DNA of 64,000 bases from Owenia fusiformis (taxonomy: Eukaryota > Annelida > Polychaeta > Sabellida > Oweniidae): NCBI GenBank assembly GCA_903813345.2, contig CAIIXF020000011.1, positions 25,166,166-25,230,165 of the forward strand, read 5' to 3'. The notes below the pieces were generated by a model that saw only the letters and a list, made by a program, of their open reading frames with translations, ran no database searches and was not told the origin of the DNA. Position numbers and translations under genes: made by a program. This document shows positions 32,301 through 42,079 of the stretch, piece by piece. Every line of letters starts with the position of its first letter. Position 1 is the first letter of the stretch.

Positions 32301-35300
32301 TGTGTACCTAGATTCTGGTCTTCCCCTGTTCTTATTAGTTGTCCCAAGTCTATATCCATTAACTGAAACTTCCTGGATGACTCTATCTGCTTCCTTGTAC
32401 CAGGCAATTGCTGCAACAAAGACATTAACTTTAATAGTGTCTGAAGAGGGTTTTTGATGTTAGAAACTTAGAACCTATTAGGTAAGCTAGGTTAGTTCAT
32501 GTGTTGGAAATAGTAGGTAATAAATGGTCTGTTGAATGGGGTTTATGGATATGAGAAGCATATATATCAACATTTGAAAATGCACATAATATAAATACCT
32601 AGAAGGCAATTATAATTGAATGACAGCCACAGATGTTTACTGCAGACAACCAGGAAGAAAACAGTACTGAATTATAAACTGCAGACAACCAGGAGAAAAA
32701 TGTGCTGAAAATGGAAACATTAAACACAGACAACTAGGATGAAACTATTGCTGAATACTTAGAACCTACTTAAGCCAACTACTGAGACACATAGACAACT
32801 AACCTGCAGATGATGGTACTGGTTTAGTAGTAGACTTCTCCAAGTTCTCTTTACTGTGTTCAAAATCTATTGCACTGTTAAGGAGTGAAGTATTGTTATT
32901 CCGATAACCTTCAGGCAGATTAGTTACGCCTTGGCTGCGATCTAATACTGCACGCTGCATGGAGACTGCACTATAGGGACATCTATACACAGAAAAGAAA
33001 CATACAGTATTGTAATGATTAAGCTTGTCTCATGTAAAAGTAAAACTATGATTATTCCAATTAAAATTATTGAAAATATGTCAATACAAATACCATTCAA
33101 ACAGTAGCCTATCCTACGTCTATAAGAATAATTTCAGTAATTCTACATTATGAATAAGCAATCCCTTTGTTTTATATTTCTCGATTGGAAACTATTGTTT
33201 TCTAGTTATCTTAACACTGGAATATTTAATATGTTTATTTGCATAGCGATGGATTAAAATTACACCTTCAATATCAAACCAGAACAACGGCAACGTCAAA
33301 GCGTAGCGAATCCCATCGTACAGAAATAGCTGGCATTTATACAAACGAAATATATAGCAAATATCGTAAAACAACACACCAGAAAGGCCACCATTTTCAA
33401 AATGGTTGCTCACTAGCCAAGTTGTCATCAGAAGAAATAATATGCTTTTAAGTAGCCACCTATAAAATTGTTGAAAAATCGCACACATGTACTTGTAAAA
33501 TAACACACATAAAAATTGTGGCCATTTTTCAAAATGGCTGACTACTCCCAAAGTTTTATTAGACAATGTGCCATGCTTAAAGTATTCACATATCAAATAT
33601 GAACAAAATTGCTCTACTACTTTTCGAGTTATAGTAAAACATAAAAAAATGACAGCCATTTTTTAAAATGACTGCCTTCTATCCGAAGTGGCATGAGACA
33701 GTGCGCAAGGCTCATGAGTATTCACATATCAAATATGAACAAAATCGCTTCACTACTTCTCAAGTTATAGTAAAAAACGTAAAAAATGGTGGCCATTTTT
33801 CAAAATGGCTGCCTACTACCCAAAGTGTCATTAGACAGTGTGCCAGGCTTATAGTATTCACATATAAAATATGCAACATACCAAATATGAACAAAATCGC
33901 TGAACTACTTTTCAAGTTATAGTAAAATACGTTAAAATGGGGCCATTTTTCAAAATGGCAACCTTCTACCAAAAGTGTCATTAGACAGTGTGCCATGCTT
34001 GTAGTATTCACATACCAAATATGAACAAAATCGCTTCCCTACTTTTCGAGTTATAGTAAAATACGTTAAAATGACGGCCATTATTCAAAAAAATTTTCAA
34101 AATGGCCACCTTCTACCAAAAGTGTCATAGGACAGTGTGCCATGCTTATAGTATTCACATACCAAATATGAACAAAATCGCTCCACTACTTTTCGAGTTA
34201 TAGTAAAATACGTTAAAATGGCGGCCATTTTGAAAAATGGCCGCCTTCTACCAAAAGTGTCTCTAGACAGTGTGCAATGCTTATAGTATTCACATACCAA
34301 ATATGAACAAAATCGCTCCATTACTTTTCGAGTTACAGCAAAAATCGTAAAATAAAGAGTAAAGGCCGCCATTTTCCAAGATGGCTGCCATGTGCTTCTT
34401 TAATGTCTACATTTGTAGCTTTATTAATGTCCTTTATAATTTTTTTACATTTAATACATATTGCTTTTACAGTTTTACATATTGCACCTAAATTACTGGA
34501 AGATGCAATTACATTTTTGAAGCAACAAATCAGGTAAGTTCACTATAAAATTCTATGATTTCAAAATTGTTATAAATTGTGGGTATTTTGAACATTTTAT
34601 ATTATCAGGTAACACTGTAGATTTGATGGACTATTATCATGTAGGTTGATTTAAGTTATTGAATGGAGTTTTCATGCCGCATTATCAATGTTTTAGAGTG
34701 GCCCTACATAAAGTATTGCCTCAATCTTAACAAGTATCTCCAAACTATTTTCTGCAAATTACTTTTCAGATTTTGTCTCAACATGCATAATGTGAGATTC
34801 TTGGGTTTGTTGTGTCTGATTGGACATCTACAAACTGTAGCATCAAGATATACTCTGTAAGTGAGATTGGGCATAGAGGTTATTTAATGGGATTATATTC
34901 CCGCATGTTATTTACCTATAACACCACTAAGTATTGGATAAATTGTTAAAGGTCACCCTGCATATTTCATTCCATATCTACCCAAGATGATAATTGATAA
35001 ATCATAGAAATTGGAAAATTTTGACAAATGTTATACTCAACATTGATGCATTTTAAGATATATTTTAATTAACAAGAAAGCACCAAAATATCAAACCAGT
35101 TGTACCAACAGAAATATGTCTGATTTACATTATATCTAGTTCAAATACTATTTGTCCGATTAAAGTATTGAATTGATGTGTCTAAATTTTCTAAAGTTTG
35201 ATTGTTAACCTTTTTAGCACAAACAGCAGCATAATCAATTTATAAATTAATTTCTTGTTGATATTTAATAGTTTTTTAATTTCTCCTCTTAAGACGCTGG

Positions 35301-38300
35301 AGATACCAAAGTGATATGAGATGCAGGCAGCCAATGTCATGTGACATTGCAGAAATATGTTGTCGGGATATGATAACAAAGCAACGATTCTGTGCTCCAG
35401 CCAATCAGAATTCACTACCATGCTACAAGGCTGCCACTGAGTAATTATTTTTGCAGTTGTAAGATATGTAAGAACGCAGACCAACAAGCGCCCGTATATA
35501 TGAGCACCCGTTTAAAACTTGAAATACAGATAATATGAATATGGCAATAAATGTATTTCAAAATTCTGCCTAATAGTCCAAACAGCCCAATATGGCTACA
35601 ACATAACACGTATTAACAACATCATCTCAACCAAATACTTTATGTTGATTTCTTATATTTAGGATGATTGTACCTGTATCTACAGAGATATGTGAAAATA
35701 ATGGAAAGAAATGTGATGAACCAGATATCTGCTGTTCAGATCCTATCACAAACTCAGTGTACTGTACCAGACTGCATGGATCCATGGGGCATAATATGTC
35801 TTGTATGTTTAGAAAGGCATTTCAACCTTAGTACTCAGTACATCTCATACCACATGGTGCATACTGTATTGAAAAATGTTTTCTGCAGAAATACGAAAAA
35901 TCTGGATTAATCTTTAAGGATCATTGTTGAAAGTCCAAAATTTAACAATTTATAATTACATATGTATAAAATGAAAGAAATATAATGATTGTGGTTAGGG
36001 CAGAAGGGTATAGGGGATGTTTTATTATACAAGTTATGCTATTACACACATCCCTACCCCCATACTGTAGCCTGTATTTCTTAAAAAGGGATACAGGCTA
36101 CAGTTAAGTTGCAAATTTCTTCAGAGCTTTTCTGTTTATTATAGAAGTCATACAAGGCAAACTGCTCGATGAATCTACAGATGTACAGAAGAATATATGT
36201 AAAATCTTCTTTCAGAAATATGGAAATAAACAAACATCTTCCATTTGCAACTTCACTGCAGCCTGCATCCATTTTAAAGAAATGCAAGGGTCAGTATGGG
36301 GGAAGGATAGTGTGTTTTAGTAGACAGAGTCTTGTAATTGCTCTGAGAAATCTTTGTTCAAAGATTATTCTGGTGAAAATTAAGGTGATGACATAGAAAT
36401 ACATATTGATTTGTTACACCAATGATTGTTATATGTTATATGCTTTAAATACATTAAATTAACTGGCTTGTACCATCAGGAATATGTGCATGTCTAGTGA
36501 AACAAAAGGCTCACCTTCCCACAACAATTGTGTTGAAGTATAGAGGGCACTGTAGGAAGTGGCTTAACAGTGCCCCCTGGCATCCAACTATATTCCACCT
36601 GGCCATCTTGTCGCTACATGACATTGACAATGTCCTGCAATATAGTATAGTACATGTATCATGTAAGTCATGTAAGTCAGTCATGTAAGTCAGTCAACTA
36701 AATAAATATTACAAGTAAACTTTTCAAGGTATTATTTTGAAAATTGTAAATGACATAGTACATGTTTATTGTGATTAAGTAACTAAATCCAAATACTGGA
36801 TTTTGAAAGAATTTTGGCTAGTACTAAGGGTGTCCCATATACACAGGTTTCACTGCACTTACAATATTATAGAAACATCAATGTTTATCACATACTATGT
36901 AGAAATCTAGTGATTTGATTGGTTGCTTGAATTTGGTTGAATTTCATGATACGAGCACACGTACCACACGTTGTCTATGGTAACGGAATGACGTCATACA
37001 ACTTCATTCTATTCTTTCCTAATTCAAAATGACGTCACATATAGGCTATGTTACTATTTCTTAGAAATGATGAATTCATCATTTGAGGAACTATAAGTTA
37101 GAACGACAAAGAAAGCTATCAATGAAATCACTAGATTTCTACATAGTATGTGATAAAATCGCCATCACACGTTTCTGGGTATGTGATACGGGAAATATTC
37201 CACTCAGTAAAAAAGTATCACCACTCAAGCTGCGCTTTCGTGGTTATACAATTTTTACTTCTGAGAATATTTCCCGTATCACATGCTGAAACGTGTAATA
37301 ACTGATAATATTCTTAGAAACTTCCTTGAAATAAAAGTGTTATTTCTAGTGTGAGTTTTTCGTTTAATTAAAATGAATCTCTACTCATAAGCATTACCTG
37401 TCACCCCTCCCAGGTTTAGTTCTCAGTGCTCCTAATGTGTGATAATCAATCCCATCACCATGAGCATCTTGACACCCCTTGGGGACACATTTTGCACCAG
37501 TCCTATGAACATCTGGTTTCAACTGCTTCAGATCAGAACTCTCCAGTTGAATCTGGTCTTGTGCAGATTTTGAAGTACTTGGTACAGCAATATTGGACAG
37601 ATTGTCTTTGTTTTGAGATTTACATTTCCTATCTTTACTTTGATAAATAACAGAATTGTCTAGCTTTTGCTTTTTAGATTTAACTTTTGTTTTTGTAATA
37701 TCTTTAGAGTCTTGTTTAGATCGTTTCTTTCCATGTTTTTGAACACTTGTATCAGAACTTTCCTCTATATCATTAGGATCATTTCTCTGTTGTTCCATTT
37801 CACTGAGAATTTTAGCACGATGTTCTTCTAGTACCTTCATGCTATTTTCAGTTTCAAACTTTTTCTGATAAAATTCAGTGCTAAGCTGATCAAGATGAGG
37901 TGACAGTTCATCACATATCATACTAATCCTGGCAATCATGGCTGATTGGTCTTCTAGTTTGAATCTAATACTTGCATCAATCTGTTCATTATCAATATCA
38001 TTCTGAGCTTCGTTGCTATATTCAATAAACGTGTTTTCAACATCAACTTCAGTTTGAATCAACCGAGCTTTGTGTTTCAAAAATTCAGATTTAAGTAATT
38101 TGATTTGTTCTGATTTTTCATTTAGTTCTGCCGTGGATTTAGCCACAGCTTTCTCCAAATCAGGCAGCTTCTCCTGAAGGCTTGCTAATTTGTTATTATG
38201 AGATGGATCTAATCCCATATGGGATATCCCAGAACTCGATGATGTTGTTTCATCTTTAGGAATAATAGAAGCGTCTCCACCTGAAACAAAGAAACACATA

Positions 38301-40149
38301 CATTACTAAGACAGAGAAGTACAGTGTTGTAATGTTTGTTTTTTACTTTTTCATAATTATGCTTGTTGTTTCTTTAATTGACAAGCAACTCTTTGAGGTC
38401 TATTGTCAGGGGAGATTTGTAATATACTGATATGATTACTGATTCTGTAAGACTCACATGGTGTCTGGGATGTATAGAAATGCAATTTCACTCCAGGTTT
38501 TACAGAACACAGGTTTGTGGCTCCATCTTGTTGTAGAGTTTCACTTTCCTTCCCATGATACAACAGGGATATCTCGCCATAAAGGTACCTGAACAGAAAG
38601 AAATACAACTGAAATTCTGATTGACGCTGCTTGGTATGCAAGGATAGAACAAGGCATGACCATGCAAAATGTCACCACAATTTGTTGCACACACCAACCA
38701 CCGCTCGCCAACCACCATCACAAAAAACGGAGACCATAATAACGATATGCCACAACTTTTTGGTAGTGACATAAAATGCTTTCTTTGCAGGGACAGTGTC
38801 AATAACAGGCAGCATAGGTGTATTAACCCTTTGTTTACTATGGCAAAAACATAAAGAATCAATTTTTATTAAGAGTACAGACAATATGAATAGAGACCAC
38901 AGTTGGCAATCCATATTCAGAACCGGAAGTCAGCAATTTCTGAAGATTGTGTCTGTAGGCCGAAATGTCAAAATTAAAAGTAAGTTTTCTTGGGTAGTGT
39001 ATGTGAGAGCATTTTAATGGATTAAATAACCTGGCCAATGAATCTCTTAAATAAATCACATTGGGATTTATAAACCAAACTTGACATAATACTTACCTTA
39101 GAAATGCCCGTCTTGCCATAATCTCAGCATGGCTATCGTGCAATACGCCACCTATATATAAAAAATAAGACACAGTGATCACTCATTTTTGTGGAACAAA
39201 ACGATGATACAATGTAATATAGTACATGTAAACCTGAATATCTGAACATCTCTCTAATCTGAACACTTCTCAATTTGAACACTTTTATTCACACTCATTC
39301 TTGATCTGCAATAAACTTCAATGTTAAAAAACAATGAAATATGAACATCTGCCAATCTGAACACTATTGGCCAGTCCCAGTGGTGTTCTGATTTGTGCCT
39401 AGCCCTGCGGTATTTATTCATCAATATAATATCTGCTCTTCAGTCTATTTTTCTCAATTAATACTTTTAAAGGTAGATGCATATGCAAATGAGCAACATG
39501 ATTAAGGAGGATATATTTGCTTTTATTCACGAAACTCTTCTCTTAAAGGTAGTTGCTCTAACATCTCATCACAGAACATTTTCATCAATAATCATTCTAA
39601 TCAATCAAGAGACTCTTCTTGATCACTTGTGAAAAGTTTTGAATGAAACATAGGCTACATGGTTTGTATTCAGGAAGTCTTAACCTTGGCTTTCTGGATG
39701 GACCTTTTTTTAAACATATTTTCCCAATGATTATGACGTAATAGACCATTTACGTTTATATTAAAAAATTTATTAAAATATCTTCATTTCAAAGTTATTT
39801 ATTGACTATTGTAATGCCAGTCAATCAAAAATATATTGTATTGTATTTAAAATTATATATTGAAGTAACAATTTACAACATCCTGAAGTCAGTCTTTCCT
39901 GAATATTTGGTTGCTATGTATATTAAACAAGTGTACCACTTTACCATCTTTCCTTAGCTTGCTCTCTCCTATACACTTGGAGCCCGTTCCCATAGCAACA
40001 ACTGTATAGTCATTGTTGATTTCCATGACAACTGCAGCAAGAAGTGTCCACTCTTTTCCATGTTGTGGCTTGCCTTTCTTGGTGAGTGTCAACCTGTAGT
40101 GATTACAGCACACTGTTGCTATGGTATCTGCTAGAGTCACACTGGACAT
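29201..40149 (-). CDS. ADAT1: ADAT1, tRNA-specific adenosine deaminase 1 (nine coding exons)
   Basis: Coding exons: 40149-39945, 39151-39097, 38588-38458, 38280-37398, 36634-36515, 32982-32804, 32410-32308, 31837-31745, 29336-29201. All introns are GT-AG and the sum is 1905 nt, exactly 634 codons plus stop. ADAT1 converts A37 to inosine in tRNA-Ala. The deaminase core is complete: HAE (zinc ligand H76, proton-shuttle E78), zinc ligands C131 in TPCGDASIIP and C431 in [12 protein letters not shown], and the family motifs [44 protein letters not shown]. The protein is longer than human ADAT1 (about 500) because of an insert of about 250 residues (139-387). ATG directly follows an acceptor, so a non-coding first exon exists upstream (donor near 41587). 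Introns are loaded with repeats, and intron 5 holds an opposite-strand gene. Confidence 0.92.
29940..31107 (+). mobile_element. Helentron/HINE-like element with ACGG microsatellite
   Basis: Two tandem copies of a block of roughly 465 bp (about 29985-30450 and 30450-30900; each has 'gaccccccat' and 'cccctgggggtcagg'), then a (GGAC)n run at 31034-31069, then a terminal hairpin (ccgaacttcgttcg) to 31107. A repeated core, an ACGG-type microsatellite and a 3' hairpin resemble non-autonomous Helentron-associated elements of marine invertebrates. It lies in ADAT1 intron 8. Confidence 0.5.
31112..31485 (+). repeat. 64-bp tandem repeat, six units
   Basis: Units start at 31112, 31176, 31240, 31304, 31368 and 31432, almost identical (actgagcgataccataattg and onward). 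The last lacks about 8 bases. It directly follows the HINE-like element and lies in ADAT1 intron 8. Confidence 0.9.
31745..31837 (-). CDS. ADAT1: ADAT1 coding exon 8
   Basis: After atttttag, encodes [16 protein letters not shown] then [11 protein letters not shown], matching the family's SKVELFRSFQKL region. Donor ACAT|GTAAGT. Confidence 0.85.
32308..32410 (-). CDS. ADAT1: ADAT1 coding exon 7
   Basis: After ttgttgcag, encodes [19 protein letters not shown] then YRLGTTNK, aligning with the AISW...NG...GTTKK segment of ADAT1. Donor CTAG|GTACAC. Confidence 0.85.
32804..32982 (-). CDS. ADAT1: ADAT1 coding exon 6
   Basis: After gtgtatag, encodes [18 protein letters not shown] and a polar tail. 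Donor GCAG|GTTAGT in phase 1. Confidence 0.88.
33250..34385 (+). repeat. About 145-bp satellite, seven to eight diverged units
   Basis: Each unit has a short inverted motif (ggccatttttcaaaatggc) at 33519, 33656, 33790, 33938, 34075, 34222 and 34366, then 'aaagtgtcattagacagtgt' and 'attcacataccaaatatgaa'. Open frames across it on both strands are by-products of the repeat. It lies in ADAT1 intron 5. Confidence 0.85.
34473..34533 (+). other. Candidate 5' UTR exon of the nested peptide gene
   Basis: A 61-nt segment with a good acceptor (gcttttacag) and consensus donor (CAG|GTAAGT) on the plus strand. One frame is open ([18 protein letters not shown]) and would be phase-compatible with the exon at 35663. 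It may be a leader exon upstream of the signal-peptide exon or an alternative coding exon. Confidence 0.3.
34770..35831 (+). CDS. Secreted six-cysteine peptide, nested in ADAT1 intron 5
   Basis: Two plus-strand exons: 34770-34856 (acceptor acttttcag, ATG at 34783, donor TCT|GTAAGT, phase 2) and 35663-35831 (acceptor ttatatttag). Together they give exactly 80 codons plus TAG. Residues 1-21 form a signal peptide ([20 protein letters not shown]), with likely cleavage near A-S. The mature part has six cysteines in the order C-x6-C-x5-CC-x9-C-x12-C, starting CENNGKKC, the C-C-CC-C-C order seen in cystine-knot and other small disulfide-rich hormones, antimicrobial or inhibitor peptides. The loops are long for a classical knottin. 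No family is recognised and no function is assigned. A 5' UTR exon may lie at 34473-34533. Confidence 0.5.
36145..36320 (+). CDS. Possible plus-strand terminal exon, unrecognised
   Basis: After a weak acceptor (tttattatag) a phase-1 frame encodes [18 protein letters not shown], continues to [14 protein letters not shown] and stops at 36318. Composition looks coding. It does not splice sensibly onto the exon at 35663, because the donors there would create a stop, so it is either part of another transcript or chance. Confidence 0.25.
36515..36634 (-). CDS. ADAT1: ADAT1 coding exon 5 (third zinc ligand)
   Basis: A 120-nt exon between ttgcag and GTGAGC, encoding [17 protein letters not shown], then [11 protein letters not shown]431 is the third zinc ligand. 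It has no usable ATG frame of its own and was found by homology. Confidence 0.92.
36883..37158. mobile_element. Inverted-repeat element, arms of about 33 bp
   Basis: tttatcacatactatgtaga at 36883 and its complement ending 37158. ADAT1 intron 4. MITE-like. Confidence 0.55.
37165..37300. mobile_element. Adjacent hairpin element
   Basis: Arms with 'gatacgggaaatattc' (37187) and its complement (37264-37279), extending to 'cacgttt'-type ends. It directly abuts the preceding inverted-repeat element; the two may be parts of one compound foldback. Confidence 0.5.
37398..38280 (-). CDS. ADAT1: ADAT1 coding exon 4 with coiled-coil insert
   Basis: 883 nt. Opens with GDASIIP (deaminase core) and closes with HRTGAKCVP and KPGRGD. 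Between them lies an insert: a long predicted coiled coil (from [19 protein letters not shown] to about [12 protein letters not shown]) and then a lysine-rich stretch ([15 protein letters not shown]) resembling a nuclear localisation signal. Confidence 0.9.
38458..38588 (-). CDS. ADAT1: ADAT1 coding exon 3
   Basis: After ctgttcag, encodes [16 protein letters not shown] and [14 protein letters not shown], ending CCAT|GTGAGT, which splits the codon of zinc ligand C131. Confidence 0.9.
39097..39151 (-). CDS. ADAT1: ADAT1 coding exon 2 (HAE catalytic motif)
   Basis: A 55-nt exon between tatatag and GTAAGT encoding [17 protein letters not shown]. It carries zinc ligand H76 and catalytic E78, followed by ARRAF typical of the A_deamin family. 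Confidence 0.92.
39945..40149 (-). CDS. ADAT1: ADAT1 coding exon 1
   Basis: Begins [15 protein letters not shown] with the ATG immediately after the acceptor gctttttag. Contains EWTLLAAVV and the MGTGSKCIG motif. Ends AAAGATG|GTAAAG in phase 1. Confidence 0.9.
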
Positions 40150-40390
40150 CTAAAAAGCAATGATTATCAGATATGGTGTGACAAACAGACTTAGTTTTCT
40201 CATCTGGTATTATGTGGAAATATCTAAAGTAGATAATATCTGAATTTCAATCTTTTTTATACATGTTTCCAGGCCTATGGTCTGAGATATTGGGGTTTTC
40301 TAAAACCTTGATACTACTTGAAATTTAATACCAAAAATTATTGAAGAAGCTTAGAACTTATGTAAATAAATTATATGTCCAATATTATAA

Positions 40391-40529
40391 GTTATTGAAT
40401 GATTTGAAGTGCAATACAGGATATATTCTGCTCGAGAAATTCCGTATTGGAACGAGACGTAGTCGAGTGCCAATACAGAATATAGAGACAGAATATATCC
40501 TGTATTGCACTTCAAATAATTCACTAAAT
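40391..40529. mobile_element. Hairpin element with 30-bp arms
   Basis: Arms 'gaagtgcaatacaggatata' (40405) and the complement to about 40515. It lies in the 5' UTR intron of ADAT1. The open frames here simply read the arms. Confidence 0.6.
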
Positions 40530-41587
40530 TGTCCCCTCCTTACCAACATTTTCCGTATTGCGACGGAGATGATCAACGGAGACAATCACAGTAGCAATAC
40601 AGATTGGTACACCACAAGAACTGACCAATCAGAGGGCTTCATTTTACAGATCATACGATAAAATGATTTATGTTGCCTGAAGATGACACTCCCGACTAAC
40701 CAGCTAAGAGCATTTAATGTAGTTGACATACATGTAGTTATAGAATTTTTTGTAAGATTTTTCAGTTACGGAAGCAAAAGTGGAGTTTAGGAAGAGGTGG
40801 TACATGCCGGGTCTTTTGGAAGCACGAGGTGGGAAGCGGGTTAGTGGTATGAAATCTCAAAGAGTAAGTTGATTTATGCTAAATAATGTTGGGTAGGTAA
40901 TTTTCCCACCCTAGCTTCCATCCTTTAGAATGACTGCAGAACAGACATTAGGAAGGTATACTGTAGGTATATCTGGGTGACTCCTCACAGAACAGAAAAA
41001 TTGGTAAGGAATGAGAGTAAAAGCACTCAGTTCGGAGACTGGATATAAAGTAAGCCACAATGGTGACAATGTAACATACTTGGAAAGTTTGAGCACAAAC
41101 TGCTACTTAGTTCAATGTGCTAATGGTTATTACTCATCAGCTTAGCGCTCAGTAATTTTCATGAGCTTACAACTCTTTAGTTCTCATGAGCTTGTGGCTC
41201 ATTAAGTTCACGAACTGGCAGCTCATTAAGTTCATGAGTTAGGAGCTCTTTATAATTCTGGGGCAGGCAGCTTGTGCGCTTCAAACTTGATATCTACGAG
41301 ATTCTAATGAAGCCCTCCTGAGTGCTTAGTTTGTATATCAGTGGATGCAAGTAGGATGCAACTCCTTCGGGAAACAATTTAGCTTAGGAAAAGGTGAAGT
41401 AAGATTTTAAGGTGACATAAACAGCTCCCTGTTAGCCTACCCCCACAAATGTGGGTGATTCCTAAAAAATTTTGATTGAAAATAAAATTCTGGATAATAT
41501 GCAATTCCAAACGCCTTTCTGATATTCGTAGCCAGGTCAATTTTAGTCTGGACACTAACAACAAAGTATGATTAACGTTATACTTAC

Positions 41588-41640
41588 ATTTAATGGACCG
41601 AGCACGTTAGGAGCTGGAGAAGCTGGGAAAATCTGTGGGT
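41588..41640 (-). other. ADAT1: Probable 3' part of the ADAT1 non-coding first exon
   Basis: A consensus donor on the minus strand, AAAT|GTAAGTAT, with the exon ending at 41588. This fits the acceptor that immediately precedes the ADAT1 ATG at 40149. The exon 5' end is not determined; 41640 is nominal. Confidence 0.45.
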
Positions 41641-41692
41641 GAGTTCTGATGAGGACAAAATTGTCAATGACCTAGATCTACTTTTTAATTGA

Positions 41693-41700
41693 ACTTCCGG
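41693..41700. promoter_or_regulatory. ETS/NRF-2-type site ACTTCCGG
   Basis: Lies between the divergent ADAT1 and TIMM13 starts, 266 bp upstream of the TIMM13 ATG. Such CGGAAGT sites are common in bidirectional and nuclear-encoded mitochondrial promoters. No TATA box is evident nearby. Confidence 0.35.
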
Positions 41701-41965
41701 TTGTGAGGAAAAAAATTGTTTTCAGTTTTTCTTAATACTTTTCATCAAAATCGAGGTTTTCTTTCATATTTATAGTATGTATTTGACCAAATTGCTACTT
41801 CATTAGTAATAAAGGTGATACATATTCAATAGCAGCACAAAACCAAATTATTTTGATTTCGCTAAATCGGGTAAATGTTTTCATCAGCTGTTCTTATCTT
41901 GGATAAATATTACATGTGAAATTTCTTGCATTTTAGCGTGAGAAAATCGTCAGTTTTAGTCAACA

Positions 41966-42079
41966 ATGGACTACGGAAGTCTGCCCCAACCTGGAAAGAG
42001 TGATTCTGCAAGTAGGGAACAGACAATAACACAAGTTAAAACGGAATTAGCCATTATGCAGACACAAAAACTATTGCAG
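41966..42079 (+). CDS. TIMM13: TIMM13 exon 1
   Basis: Starts [18 protein letters not shown] and ends TTGCAG|GTAAAA in phase 0. Confidence 0.93.

Noticed and set aside
33192-34372. Several frames of 70-155 codons on both strands
   Set aside because: They recur once per unit of the 145-bp satellite and change with its indels.
38669-39059. Overlapping frames of 60-80 codons near ADAT1 exons 2-3
   Set aside because: Intronic; out of frame with the ADAT1 exons and unsupported by splice signals.
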